In this document: piece after piece, positions 25,501-33,483 of the stretch
How positions within the stretch are numbered: position 1 is the stretch's first letter
Layout: each line of letters opens with the position of its first letter
Assembly: GCA_022843625.1 (NCBI GenBank)
Contig: JALHNH010000016.1
Coordinates: forward strand, 62,001 to 126,000
DNA length: 64,000 nucleotides
Source: Bryobacter sp.
GTDB lineage: Bacteria > Acidobacteriota > Terriglobia > Bryobacterales > Bryobacteraceae
Reading direction: 5' to 3'
Notes under the pieces: model-generated
Database searches by the model: none
Seen by the model: only the letters and a program-made list of their open reading frames with translations
What the model was told of the DNA's origin: nothing
Program-made: the position numbers and the translations under genes

Positions 25501-25745
25501 CACCTGGCAACTCTGCTCGCAACACCGCCTACGGCCCGCGCTTCTTCAATACGGACTTCAACCTGTCGAAGGGTTTCGCGATCACGGACCGCCAGTCGGT
25601 GGACATCCGTTGGGAAGCGTTTAACTTCTTCAATACGGTGAACTTCAACAACCCCTCGACGGGTCTTGGCGGCACGAATTTCGGCTGGATTACTTCAGCC
25701 CGTGACCCGCGCATCATGCAGATGGCGGTGCGCTACCGGTTCTAG
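22557..25745 (+). CDS. Oar-like TonB-dependent receptor family protein
   Basis: The 1062-residue outer-membrane protein has a signal peptide (SFIALMAVSAALWAQ) and a carboxypeptidase-regulatory-like beta-sandwich at about 20-100 (VEDPSQAAVAGAKV, YEIEVIQSGF). A plug domain follows (GRRYTELALLSPGV, FLLDGVDNNQGTQNA, GRSAGAVINVSIKSGTN). The rest is a long barrel ending MQMAVRYRF with the terminal Phe typical of outer-membrane barrels. This architecture is strongly expanded in Solibacter-type Acidobacteria and is thought to import oligosaccharides, peptides or metal complexes. No adjacent SusD-like or TonB gene is present, so the substrate is unknown. The start follows AGAAAAT without a strong ribosome site. 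Confidence 0.88.
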   Translation: MKSFIALMAVSAALWAQTDSASLRVLVEDPSQAAVAGAKVNLLNRLTGLRVASETSSDGYAVFSPIVRGNYEIEVIQSGFKTVKLTAVQINVDERRLVRVKLDVSSVSETVEVTANVASIQTEQGSLGQVISGRTAVELPLAGRRYTELALLSPGVAASTLNPTTRGPGWFVANGNYHTQNNFLLDGVDNNQGTQNAQSLSAQVVQPNPDAIAEFKVQTNSFSAEFGRSAGAVINVSIKSGTNETHGTGYYYNRDSALAARGWTNNLQNVPKNNLKWQQYGGTVGGPIQKNKLFYFGAYEGFAQRFADTGLTTVPTVGQRAGQFGALNIIDPSTRMAYPGNIIPASQIDALAKKVIDLYPQPNTPGAFQNGRPTNNYSLQRDGKEDTHKFDTRADYNLNDKNQIMGRFSYIRQKFLRDAIFPGLGDGVGNQGAQFNENRSLAVAWTSTISPRIVNTLRYGNNDTFAEFAHATVNEQKADAFGFRGFPADMLQVGGLPLINPTNYNQLGTRNFRPQFQTPKLHQVVDTISMTAGRHFVRGGFELRMKDNSFVDVTRRSPAYNFQGRYTNDAMSDLLLGFPESVQLNTVPEVKQLQQAYSFFMQDDWKLSPTLTLNLGLRYEYTTPFYGSGVNKNINFNPATGGLVFASDKDKYLTTPDRNNFGPRVGFAWQAMPERLVVRGGYGIFYNTEDIYGSEANLPLNPPQLIQPTLLRVGTGPAPVRLSDPLPAGVLSNFDSRTIGLRTREENQRSGRIQQFNLAVQYRVSKASTFEVAYAGNRGTNLFGLYERNQTAFGVDGSVAANRPFPQWQGIQTGASRGKSWYNSLQTKFERNFDKGLFVLASFTWASAIDQVGTWDAGASPQLLDRFDQENGRMTQTPILQYTTAVTYELPFGKSWSGPAKWVLAGWKSAFIVNWRTGLPINVTLNGNGIDPATGRAYTFLNRNGGGLRANRVGEANTGIDPKTDRLRFLNPAAYAVQTLNTPGNSARNTAYGPRFFNTDFNLSKGFAITDRQSVDIRWEAFNFFNTVNFNNPSTGLGGTNFGWITSARDPRIMQMAVRYRF

Positions 25746-25766
25746 GCAGATAAAATGTAGGTCCGT

Positions 25767-26156
25767 ATGAAGACGGATCTGGATCGACTGCAGGGAAGCT
25801 GGCGCGTGAAGACGCTGATTGTGGATGGTGCTGCCTTAAGTGCCGGCATGATTGGTGCGGCTCGCGTTGTGATTGATGGCGATCATTTTCAGTCGCTGGG
25901 AATGGGCGCTGCCTTTGAAGGGTTGATGCGGGTGGATGTGAGCCGGAGGCCGAAGAGCTTTTCGATCAAATTCACTCGCGGGCCCGAGAAGGGGAATGTG
26001 AACCACGGGATTTATGAGCTGCGTGGGGATCGCTGGAAACTTTGTATCGCGACAAAAGGAGGCCCGGCCCCTCACGATTTTGTGAGTGAGCCGGGCTCTG
26101 GTTTTGCGATTGAGATTTTAGAGCGAGACGTCAACCCAGCCGCGCCGCTCGCTTGA
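25767..26156 (+). CDS. TIGR03067-like small domain protein
   Basis: The 129-residue protein resembles the TIGR03067 family seen in Planctomycetes and Acidobacteria: DLDRLQGSWRVKTLIVDG at the start, INFDG-like VVIDGDHF, then KGNVNHGIYELRGDRWKLCIA. It has no signal peptide. The family has a lipocalin-like beta-barrel feel but no established function. The family usually ends near the EILER strand. Here nine further residues (DVNPAAPLA) are encoded within the 39-nt overlap with the convergent oxidoreductase gene. It starts 21 nt after the receptor gene and may be read through from it. Confidence 0.7.
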   Translation: MKTDLDRLQGSWRVKTLIVDGAALSAGMIGAARVVIDGDHFQSLGMGAAFEGLMRVDVSRRPKSFSIKFTRGPEKGNVNHGIYELRGDRWKLCIATKGGPAPHDFVSEPGSGFAIEILERDVNPAAPLA

Positions 26157-27266
26157 GGCGGCTACTGCTTCGAGCAGGAGCATGCCACGGAGGCCGTCGG
26201 CAAAGGTTGGGTAGTCGATGGCTGCCTTGGGGTCTGCAACGCGACGGTAGAAGCGCTTGAAGAGGTTCTTGTGGCTGTCGTCGTAGCCCTCGCTATGGCC
26301 GCCGGGGAGTTCGGCGTAGGCCGCTGCTGCCGGGTAGAAGAGGCTGCCGTCTTTGACGATGACCTGGTTGGGGGAGTTGCGGTGGCCGATCCAGAGTTCG
26401 TCGGGCTTTTCCTGGTTCCAGGCGACGCCTGACTTGGTGCCGTAGATTTCAATGCGGAAGCTGTTCTTGTTGCCGGCCGAGATCTGGCTGACGGTGAAGC
26501 AGCCGCGGGCACGGTCTCCGAGGTGGAGCAGGACGGCGCCGAAGTCGTCGGTGTCGATCGGGATGTTCTGGTAATCGTCGGGGCTTAGGGTTTTGCCGGA
26601 GAAGGTCTGGACGCTGCCCTTGGGCTTCTTGCGGGTTTTGTGGAAGGTGGTGAGCTCGCCGCAGACGCTGGTGATAGGGAGGGCTGTAAGGTGCTGGATC
26701 ATGTCCATCCAGTGGGAGCCGATGTCGCCCATGGCACGGAGTTTGCCATTGTGTTCGGCTTCGATGCGCCAGTTATAGTCTGTGTCGTAGAGGAGCCAGT
26801 CTTGCGAGTAGGTGCCCTGGACGGCGAGGATTTCGCCGAGGTCGCCGGCGGCTACCATTTGACGGATCTGCTGGACGGCGGGGTAGTAGCGGAGGTTGTG
26901 GTTGGTGGCGTGGGCGACGCCTTTGGCTTCAGCGAGGGTGAGGAGGTCCTGGGCCTCGGCGCTGGTCATGGTGAGGGGCTTCTCGCAGAGGACGTGTTTG
27001 CCGTTCTCGATGGCGATTTTGGCCATGGGGTGATGGAGCGCGTTGGGGGTGCAGATGTGGACTGCGTCGATGTTGGGGTCTTTGAGGAGGGATTCCCAGT
27101 CACCGGTGGACTTTTCGATGAAAAGCTGGTCTGCGAAGGCTTTTGCCTTGGAATCTGAGGAGCCGGCGACAGCGGTAACTTCTACGTTGCCGAGGCGGCG
27201 GATCGCTTCTGTATGCACGATGCCCATAAAGCCCGTGCCGAGCATGGCGGTTCTAATTTTTTGCAT
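26118..27266 (-). CDS. Gfo/Idh/MocA family oxidoreductase
   Basis: The 382-residue protein has an N-terminal Rossmann fold with GTGFMG at 10-15. The diagnostic CEKP motif is at 94-97 (HVLCEKPLTM), and the C-terminal alpha/beta dimerisation domain contains GDIGSHWMDMIQHL, which carries the catalytic Asp and His. Such enzymes oxidise or epimerise sugars and inositols with NAD(P). The C-terminus GHSEGYDDSHKNLFKRFYRR is typical of Bacteroidetes/Acidobacteria members. No transporter or isomerase lies alongside, so the substrate is unknown. It is divergent from a small membrane-protein gene, with a hairpin in between, and overlaps the TIGR03067-like gene tail to tail. Confidence 0.88.
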   Translation of the reverse strand: MQKIRTAMLGTGFMGIVHTEAIRRLGNVEVTAVAGSSDSKAKAFADQLFIEKSTGDWESLLKDPNIDAVHICTPNALHHPMAKIAIENGKHVLCEKPLTMTSAEAQDLLTLAEAKGVAHATNHNLRYYPAVQQIRQMVAAGDLGEILAVQGTYSQDWLLYDTDYNWRIEAEHNGKLRAMGDIGSHWMDMIQHLTALPITSVCGELTTFHKTRKKPKGSVQTFSGKTLSPDDYQNIPIDTDDFGAVLLHLGDRARGCFTVSQISAGNKNSFRIEIYGTKSGVAWNQEKPDELWIGHRNSPNQVIVKDGSLFYPAAAAYAELPGGHSEGYDDSHKNLFKRFYRRVADPKAAIDYPTFADGLRGMLLLEAVAASSERRGWVDVSL

Positions 27267-27289
27267 GGAATTGACCTTAACAATCTATC

Positions 27290-27314
27290 GTATCGCCACC
27301 TTAGTGGTCGATAC
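27290..27314. promoter_or_regulatory. Inverted repeat in the divergent promoter region
   Basis: GTATCG and CGATAC flank CCAC and GTGG, giving about 10 paired bases with a single bulge and a 4-nt centre. It lies in the 78-nt gap between the divergent oxidoreductase and the small membrane-protein gene. It could be an operator serving both. A TAGAAT hexamer at 27324-27329 is a possible -10 box for the rightward gene. Confidence 0.35.
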
Positions 27315-27344
27315 ATGAATTGGTAGAATGGGGACTGAAAATTC

Positions 27345-27629
27345 ATGATTGTCCGGATCAAGTTGCGCGTTGGGCCGAAGGTTGCGACGAACCGGAATAT
27401 GGACGCGAAGGTGGCGCTGGCGGTGGCGAGTTTGCTCACCCCCGGGGCGATGCTTTGTTTTGTGCTGGCGCTGTGGAGATTGCTGGCGGATTTGAATATC
27501 ACGACTACGTTTATTTTTGAGAACGGGTTGTTGAGCCACTGGCAGGTGTGGATGGCGATGGGGGTGGGGGTGCAGATGGCTAGTGTTTATCTGGACCGGT
27601 ATGGGCGGCGGGGGGAAGAGCAGGCTTAG
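27345..27629 (+). CDS. Small two-helix membrane protein, unknown
   Basis: The 94-residue protein has two hydrophobic segments (VALAVASLLTPGAMLCFVLA and HWQVWMAMGVGVQMASVYL) and basic ends. It matches nothing I recognise. The frame has clean spacing to a possible -10 element and a plausible ATG, and it terminates exactly in a 4-nt overlap with the convergent gene, which supports a real gene. It could be a small inner-membrane accessory protein. Confidence in expression is moderate. Confidence 0.55.
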   Translation: MIVRIKLRVGPKVATNRNMDAKVALAVASLLTPGAMLCFVLALWRLLADLNITTTFIFENGLLSHWQVWMAMGVGVQMASVYLDRYGRRGEEQA

Positions 27630-29278
27630 GGTTTGGCGGCTATCAGGATGTCGCCGCCGGAGCCGAAGTCTGCTGGGCCTTTGCAGAAGATGTTGGCTGT
27701 GCCTGGGGGCCAGTCTTCGGGGATGATCACGTCGAATTGGTAGAGGCCGACGAAGTTGGGGGCGTAGATTTGGGTTGGGATTTCCAGGCCGCGTGGGGCG
27801 GGGATGCCGTCTTTACCGAAGATGTAGCAGGCTGCCGGTTCTAGTGGCTTGGCCGGGGGATCTGAGGGGCCTTTGGCGCCGGTTGGCACTGGACGGTCTA
27901 GCGGGCCTAATCCGGTTGCCCAGAAGTGGATTATTTCGCCGGGGCGGGCTGGATTCTGTTCGTTGATGAAAGCGGTGAAGTCTTGATTGGTAGCGGTTAT
28001 CGACTGCGTTCTGAGATCGACGAAAAGCCTTGGGCTTGATTTTTCTTCAAAGAAGAGTTTGCTGCGCAGAACGAAGGGGGAGTCTGGGGATTGGATCTCC
28101 ATGACTCTCGAATCGCCCTTCAGGCCGGTAGCCTCCCAGGGTACCTGGAAGTCGAGAAGATTGGCTTCGGATTCAATTCTCGGATAGTTTTTCGAGTCGA
28201 CTTGAAGCTCGAGTTCGGGGCCTGCATAGTCTGTAGAAAAGCGGAAGAGTGAACCGGGATAGGTGGAGCCGGTTTGTCCCCTTAGATAGGTTGGGAAGGG
28301 TGCGTAAAGCTGGCTGGACTCGCCGGAGCTCGCGTCGATGCGGTAGATGCGGTTGGTGCTGGTGGTTGCGAAGACGGTATTGCCATCGCCAGACAAGAGA
28401 AGATCCGCGAATTTTTCCCGATGGGTGAGGAGACTGCGCCAGCCGGTAGACCGATCCCAGAGGACGAGTTCCTCTCCACGATTCAATACCAGCCTGCGAC
28501 CATCATCGGAGATCATCAGACCCCTGATGGTAGAAAAGCCTTCGAAGAGAGTGGTCGAATTGAGGCTAGCCACCTCGATCAGGAACAATTTGAAGTAAGA
28601 GCGAAAGACGAGTTTGCCTTGCGGAACCTCGGTGAGGATGGCGACCGCATTTCCGTCTGCGCTGATACTGGCATCCACAATATTGGCATTCTGGTTATCG
28701 AAGACCATCAGTGGAGGACGGCCGAGGGGAGTGATTCTTGCCTGCGAATAGTCGAAAGAGAGAACAGTCCCCTGATTGGTGAGGGATTGGGCTGGGAGTC
28801 CACTGAGCATTCTGGCCGGATTGCCGGAGGTGCCGGTGTCGAGGTCTCGCAGCGTTGGGGCGATGAGGCCGAAGCCGAAGCTGGTTTCGAGGACAAAGCG
28901 GCCGTTACGGCTGACGCGGAATCCTGCGGCCTGGAAGCTGTATTCTTTGCCGTTGCGCTGAAGCTGCAAGCTATTAGGCGGGGATTCGCCCATGCAGGAG
29001 CCTGAGCAGGGGTAATAGGCGAAGACGCCTGTGGTGGTTGCGTCGCTCGAAAGGTAGGGGCCGGTGATGACGCGGGAATCGCGGAGGTCAACGGGTTGCG
29101 GAATTGGTGTTTCGGCATGACGAAAGACACGGACAGAGGAGAGAGCGAGCGGTTCTCCTTTGAGGGCGTTACTGGTGGCGAAATGCAAAATGGCTCCGTC
29201 TGCGGACGAAGCCATTGGTATGGATTGCGGTGAGGCGATGGAGCTGAGTATGAATCCCAAAACTACAAAACGGGTCAT
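27626..29278 (-). CDS. Secreted beta-propeller-like protein with Solibacter-type C-terminal domain (TIGR03437-like)
   Basis: The 550-residue protein has a signal peptide (TRFVVLGFILSSIASPQS). The body is rich in short repeated strands such as SISADGNAVAILTE, MISDDGRRLVLNRG and LLSGDGNTVFATTS, consistent with a WD40/TolB-like propeller. The last 130 residues contain the Solibacter-type features ARPGEIIHFWATGLGPLD and GLYQFDVIIPEDWPPG. That domain is restricted largely to Acidobacteria and is a good taxonomic marker. Its function is unknown; a surface or extracellular role is likely. It lies 10 nt downstream of the RND adaptor gene on the same strand and may be co-transcribed with it. Confidence 0.75.
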   Translation of the reverse strand: MTRFVVLGFILSSIASPQSIPMASSADGAILHFATSNALKGEPLALSSVRVFRHAETPIPQPVDLRDSRVITGPYLSSDATTTGVFAYYPCSGSCMGESPPNSLQLQRNGKEYSFQAAGFRVSRNGRFVLETSFGFGLIAPTLRDLDTGTSGNPARMLSGLPAQSLTNQGTVLSFDYSQARITPLGRPPLMVFDNQNANIVDASISADGNAVAILTEVPQGKLVFRSYFKLFLIEVASLNSTTLFEGFSTIRGLMISDDGRRLVLNRGEELVLWDRSTGWRSLLTHREKFADLLLSGDGNTVFATTSTNRIYRIDASSGESSQLYAPFPTYLRGQTGSTYPGSLFRFSTDYAGPELELQVDSKNYPRIESEANLLDFQVPWEATGLKGDSRVMEIQSPDSPFVLRSKLFFEEKSSPRLFVDLRTQSITATNQDFTAFINEQNPARPGEIIHFWATGLGPLDRPVPTGAKGPSDPPAKPLEPAACYIFGKDGIPAPRGLEIPTQIYAPNFVGLYQFDVIIPEDWPPGTANIFCKGPADFGSGGDILIAAKP

Positions 29279-29288
29279 ACCCCCAAGC

Positions 29289-30512
29289 TTACTCGGTTTT
29301 CTTCTGTGAAATCATCGCGGTCGTGTCGATCGAAACCTTGCTGCCAGTGTCGAGGCGGGGCAGGTTGGTGGTGGCTACCGTCTCGCCAGCGGCTACGCCT
29401 TCGAGGATTTCGATTTCGGTTTCGAAACGCTCGCCGATCTTTACTTCGCGGGCTTCGATGGTGTCGTCCTTGATGACGTAGGCTTTGTTGGAGCCGAGCA
29501 CATACTGGATAGCCCGGTTGGGGAGAAGGACAATCGTTTCTGACTTGTCGGTGGGGATGCGGGCTTTGGCGTAAGAGCCTGGCTTGAGGCGCATGCCGGG
29601 GTTGTCGATCAGGGCCTCGGCGATGAAGGTGCGCTTGGCTTGGTCTACCGAGGGGGAGACGCGCCAGATTTTGCCGTTGAACTTTTGGCCCTCGAAGGCC
29701 TCCACTTCTACCTGAGCGATCTGGCCGACCTTTACCCAGGGGGCCATGCGCTCTGGTACGTCGAGGCGCAGACGGAGGGGGTCGGTTTTGACGAGAACGA
29801 TGAGCGGCGTGTTGGCTCTGACGTATTGCCCGACCGTGACCTGGCGTTCTTTGACGCTGGCGGCGAAGGGGGCGTAGACGGTGGTGTCGCGGAGTTTCTT
29901 GCGCTGCAGGTCGACGATGGCCTTAAAGCGTTCGACTTCCTGTACTAGGTTGCGGGTCTGGTTGACGGTGGCGTCGTAGCCAGCTTTGGCCGAATTGTAA
30001 CGGGCCTGGGCTTGATCAAGATCGGCTTGTGGGCCGATGCCCTGGTCCCGCAGTTCGCGGGTGCGCTTGTAGCGCTGTTCGGCGTCCTGAAGGTCTGCTT
30101 CGGCACGGCGGACATCCGGGGTGGTCTTTACGTCCTGAACACGGTCGGTATCTTTGGTGAGGCCGAGGCGTTCTAGGCTGGAGCGGAGCTGGGCTTCGTT
30201 TTGGGCGAGGAGATAGCGTTGCTCTTCGTCGGAAATATGAACCATGACCTGGCCCTTGTTGACGAAGTCGCCGAGGTCGGCATCGACTCGATCGACGCGG
30301 CCATCGATTTCGGCGCTGACGATCGTCTCATCGAGTGGGAAGAGAGTACCGACGCTCTCGATGCTGCGTTTGACCACGCGCTGGGTGGCGGTGACGGCGC
30401 GGACCTTGAGCGGACCGGATTCCTTTTTGGTCACCGCGACCTTTTGTTCCTTATTGCAGGAAGTGAGGAGCACCAGGAGTGCCAGAAGAAGAGGGGTAAT
30501 ATGGCGCAGCAT
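29289..30512 (-). CDS. RND-type efflux periplasmic adaptor (HlyD/MFP family) lipoprotein
   Basis: The 407-residue protein has a lipoprotein signal with lipobox LTSC (Cys19). The adaptor fold is clear. The lipoyl-like half motifs flank SAEIDGRVDRVDADLGDFVN. A coiled-coil hairpin follows (roughly residues 90-190, including RRAEADLQDAEQRYKRTREL), then beta-barrel and membrane-proximal domains (VYAPFAASVKERQVTVGQYV, LKPGSYAKARIP). It would bridge an inner-membrane RND pump to an outer-membrane channel. Neither a pump gene nor a TolC-like gene is next to it. The downstream gene instead encodes a secreted propeller-like protein, so its partner is encoded elsewhere or is unusual. Confidence 0.88.
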   Translation of the reverse strand: MLRHITPLLLALLVLLTSCNKEQKVAVTKKESGPLKVRAVTATQRVVKRSIESVGTLFPLDETIVSAEIDGRVDRVDADLGDFVNKGQVMVHISDEEQRYLLAQNEAQLRSSLERLGLTKDTDRVQDVKTTPDVRRAEADLQDAEQRYKRTRELRDQGIGPQADLDQAQARYNSAKAGYDATVNQTRNLVQEVERFKAIVDLQRKKLRDTTVYAPFAASVKERQVTVGQYVRANTPLIVLVKTDPLRLRLDVPERMAPWVKVGQIAQVEVEAFEGQKFNGKIWRVSPSVDQAKRTFIAEALIDNPGMRLKPGSYAKARIPTDKSETIVLLPNRAIQYVLGSNKAYVIKDDTIEAREVKIGERFETEIEILEGVAAGETVATTNLPRLDTGSKVSIDTTAMISQKKTE

Positions 30513-30621
30513 TAGATTAAAGGATTCTTTCTAGTGTAGCCCCAGCATGCAAGCCGGGTTTGACAGAACTGTTACTGATCCGTTGTGATGGTGACATTTT
30601 TGCGGGGCATGCTGTTGGGGA

Positions 30622-32466
30622 GTGCAGATCATAAAGTCAGAGGTAGTGCTTCCCGCCCCGTTTCGCGGAGCTTTTGCCAAAGCATTTGCCCGCCAAATGC
30701 CGCAGCCGGTTTTTGATGCGCTGATGAAGGTGCTGCAAGTGGAGAGGACGGACGATTTTTACCAAGGGTTACACCAGGGGCCGCCGGAGACCTTCTGCCA
30801 GCGGTTGCTGGAGGCGCTTGGGGTTGAGGTTCGAGTGGCCGAGGAAGATCTGAAGCGGATTCCGAAGGCCGGTGCTGTGTTAGCGGTGGCGAATCATCCG
30901 TTTGGGATTGTTGAGGGAGTGGCGCTGGCGCAACTTTTGCCAAAAATTCGGCCGGATGTGAAGATCATGGCGAATCAACTGTTGGGTGAGTTTTCTGAAA
31001 TTGCGGACCGGGTGATTTGTGTGGACCCGTTTGGAGGCCCCGAGGCGCGAAGAGCCAATGCCAAAGGGATGCGCGAGGCGCTGGACTGGTTGTTGCAGGG
31101 CGGGATGCTACTGGTGTTTCCGGCGGGTGAGGTGTCGCAGTTGCAGTTTCAGTTTCCGCGGTGGCAGGTGGCAGACCCGGCGTGGAGTGAATCGATTGCG
31201 CGGCTGTTAAGGAAGTCGAAGGCGTCGGCGCTGCCGATGTTTGTCGATGGGCGCAACAGTGTGTTGTTTCAGTTGGCTGGGCTGGTGCATCCGAGATTGC
31301 GCACGGCGCTGCTGCCACATGAATTGTTGAACAAAGGGAAGAGCCGGATTGAACTGCGCTGCGGGGCGGTGATTGGTGCGGCACGCATTGCGCGGCTGGA
31401 ATCGGATGAAGCTCTGGTGGAACACCTGCGGTGGCGAACCTATCTGCTGCGCAAGCGCGACCGGCAGCGGGTAAGGCGTGTGACGGAAGGCCGCGCGATC
31501 GCGACCGCTATGCCGAGACAGGCGCTGTTGCTGGAGATGCGCCGCAGGCCGCTGGTGGAGGCTGGCGAGTTTCAGGTGTTTGCAGCGCGGGGTGCGGAGA
31601 TTCCTGCGACTTTGCGGGAAATTGGCCGTTTGCGCGAGGAGAGTTTCAGGCAGGTGGGCGAAGGGACGGGCAAGGCTCTTGATCTGGATCGCTTTGACGA
31701 AACTTATCATCACCTCTATCTTTGGAATCGCGAGAAGCAGGAGATTGCCGGGGCTTACCGGTTAGGACTTGTCGATGAGCTGGTGAAGCCGAGTGGCGTT
31801 AAGGGACTCTATACGCATACGCTTTTTGATTTTGATGCGGCGTTTTTGACTCGAATGGGGCCGTCGATTGAGCTGGGTCGTAGCTTCATTCCTCCGGCTT
31901 ACCAGAAGAGTTATCAGCCGCTGTTGATGCTTTGGAAGGGAATTGGAAGCTTTGTGCTTGAACATGCACCAGCACACGTCTTGTTTGGACCCGTAAGTGT
32001 GAGTGCCGATTACGCAAGGGCTTCGCGCGAGTTGATGGCCAGTGTGCTGAGCCAGCAGAACGGGAATCTGGAGCTGTCGAGTCTGGTGAGTGCGCGGCGG
32101 CCATTGCGGCCAGCATGGGACTCGCTGAAGCCGATTGCGTGCGATCTGGATGAATTGGGAGATTTGATCGCCGATCTTGAGGCGGATGGCAAATCGATCC
32201 CGGTGCTGCTGCGGCAGTATCTCAAGATGGGCGGGCGGTTGCTTGCCTTTAATGTCGACCCAAAGTTTGGCAATTGCCTCGACGGCTTGATCGTGGTGGA
32301 TCTGGCGCGAACCGATAAGCGGCTGCTTGAGCGCTATATGGGAGCAGGCGGAGCAGCAAGATTCCTAGACCAGAATCGTGAACGCGGTGTCGGGTTGGGG
32401 GCTACGCTCGACACGGCGGTACAGCGTGTCGCGCTCAACCGGTTCCCGGCCGGCTTCACGAATTAG
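30622..32466 (+). CDS. Two-domain acyltransferase: PlsC-like plus OlsB/GNAT-like (OlsF-type candidate)
   Basis: In this 614-residue protein the N-terminal half is a hemolysin-type lysophospholipid acyltransferase with NHPFGIVEG (from residue 91) and LLVFPAGEVS. The C-terminal half resembles the OlsB-like Acetyltransf_5 fold: RLREESFRQVGEG, GAYRLGLVDEL, IELGRSFIPPAYQKSYQ, LMLWKGIGSFV and LFGPVSVSADY. The same pairing occurs in OlsF, which makes ornithine lipids by N- then O-acylation. The protein likely acts at the inner-membrane surface with acyl-ACP. The start is GTG after TTGGGG. The last 33 residues are encoded within a 102-nt overlap with mqnE on the other strand. Confidence 0.75.
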   Translation: MQIIKSEVVLPAPFRGAFAKAFARQMPQPVFDALMKVLQVERTDDFYQGLHQGPPETFCQRLLEALGVEVRVAEEDLKRIPKAGAVLAVANHPFGIVEGVALAQLLPKIRPDVKIMANQLLGEFSEIADRVICVDPFGGPEARRANAKGMREALDWLLQGGMLLVFPAGEVSQLQFQFPRWQVADPAWSESIARLLRKSKASALPMFVDGRNSVLFQLAGLVHPRLRTALLPHELLNKGKSRIELRCGAVIGAARIARLESDEALVEHLRWRTYLLRKRDRQRVRRVTEGRAIATAMPRQALLLEMRRRPLVEAGEFQVFAARGAEIPATLREIGRLREESFRQVGEGTGKALDLDRFDETYHHLYLWNREKQEIAGAYRLGLVDELVKPSGVKGLYTHTLFDFDAAFLTRMGPSIELGRSFIPPAYQKSYQPLLMLWKGIGSFVLEHAPAHVLFGPVSVSADYARASRELMASVLSQQNGNLELSSLVSARRPLRPAWDSLKPIACDLDELGDLIADLEADGKSIPVLLRQYLKMGGRLLAFNVDPKFGNCLDGLIVVDLARTDKRLLERYMGAGGAARFLDQNRERGVGLGATLDTAVQRVALNRFPAGFTN

Positions 32467-33483
32467 GCGCACGAGTTCTTCGCGGCGGAGGCTTTGGCTG
32501 GTAGTGGCGCCGGCATCGTGGTAGATCTTCTCTTCGACGACGGTGCCGTCGAGATCGTCTGAGCCGAAGCGCTGGGCGAGTTGAGCCATGCGGGGGGTCA
32601 TCATGATCCAGTAGGCCTTGATGTGTGGGATGTTGTCGAGCATCAGACGGGAGATAGCGATGTTCTTGATGTCGTCAAACCCGCTGGTTACCGGTACGTG
32701 ATGAAGCGGTGTGTTAGCCGGGTGAAAGGCGAGCGGGATGAAGGTCTGGAAGCCTTTGGTGTCGTCCTGCAGGGTGCGCAGGCGGACCAGATGATCGACA
32801 CGGTCTTCTTCCGATTCAATGTGGCCGTAGAGCATGGTGCAGTTGGAGTGGAGCCCAAGATTGTGGGCTTCGCGCGCGGTTTCGATCCAGACATTGCCGT
32901 CGATCTTGTGGTCGCAGATGATGCGCCGTACGGGTTCGGCGAAGATTTCAGCACCTCCGCCGGGCAGGGAATCCATGCCGGCGGCCTTTAGTTTTTCAAG
33001 GACCTGGCGAATGGTGAGCTTGGTTCGTGTGGCGAAGTAGCCGATCTCGACCATCGTGAAGGCCTTGAGGTGTACTGTGGGGAAGCGTTGTTTCAAACCA
33101 CGGAGGAGTTCGCAATACCAATCGAGGGTGAGCGTGGGGTGGAGACCGCCGACGATGTGGAATTCCGTGACCGCTTCAGACCAGCCCTTGCCTGCGACTT
33201 CCCAGGCTTGCTCGTGCGACATGGTGTAGCCATCGGGATCGCGCACTTGTTTGCCAAAGGCGCAGAGCTTGCACTGGGCGACGCAGACGTCGGTGGGGTT
33301 GATGTGGCGGTTGACGTTGTAATACGTGTCGTTGCCATTGATGCGCTCGCGGACGATGTTGGCCATATGGCCGATGCCGAGGATGTCGGGGGATCGGTAC
33401 ATTGTGACGCCGTCTTCGAAGGAGAGTCGCTCGCCGGCAAGGACTTTTTGGTGGATCGACGCGAGACGCGTATCGTCAAACAT
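32365..33483 (-). CDS. mqnE: Aminofutalosine synthase (radical SAM)
   Basis: The 372-residue protein has the radical-SAM cluster Cys67-x3-Cys71-x2-Cys74 (CVAQCKLC) preceded by NVNRHINPTDV. It also has FHIVGGLHPTL and the MqnC/MqnE/CofH-type motif LPGGGAEIF. The best match is MqnE, which joins enolpyruvyl-benzoate and SAM to form aminofutalosine in the futalosine menaquinone route; MqnC and CofH are close relatives. I start at the ATG that overlaps the upstream prenyltransferase stop by 8 nt rather than ten codons earlier. The pairing with a UbiA-type enzyme supports menaquinone synthesis. It overlaps the acyltransferase gene tail to tail. Confidence 0.85.
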   Translation of the reverse strand: MFDDTRLASIHQKVLAGERLSFEDGVTMYRSPDILGIGHMANIVRERINGNDTYYNVNRHINPTDVCVAQCKLCAFGKQVRDPDGYTMSHEQAWEVAGKGWSEAVTEFHIVGGLHPTLTLDWYCELLRGLKQRFPTVHLKAFTMVEIGYFATRTKLTIRQVLEKLKAAGMDSLPGGGAEIFAEPVRRIICDHKIDGNVWIETAREAHNLGLHSNCTMLYGHIESEEDRVDHLVRLRTLQDDTKGFQTFIPLAFHPANTPLHHVPVTSGFDDIKNIAISRLMLDNIPHIKAYWIMMTPRMAQLAQRFGSDDLDGTVVEEKIYHDAGATTSQSLRREELVRLIREAGREPVERDTLYRRVERSPQPDTAFTILV

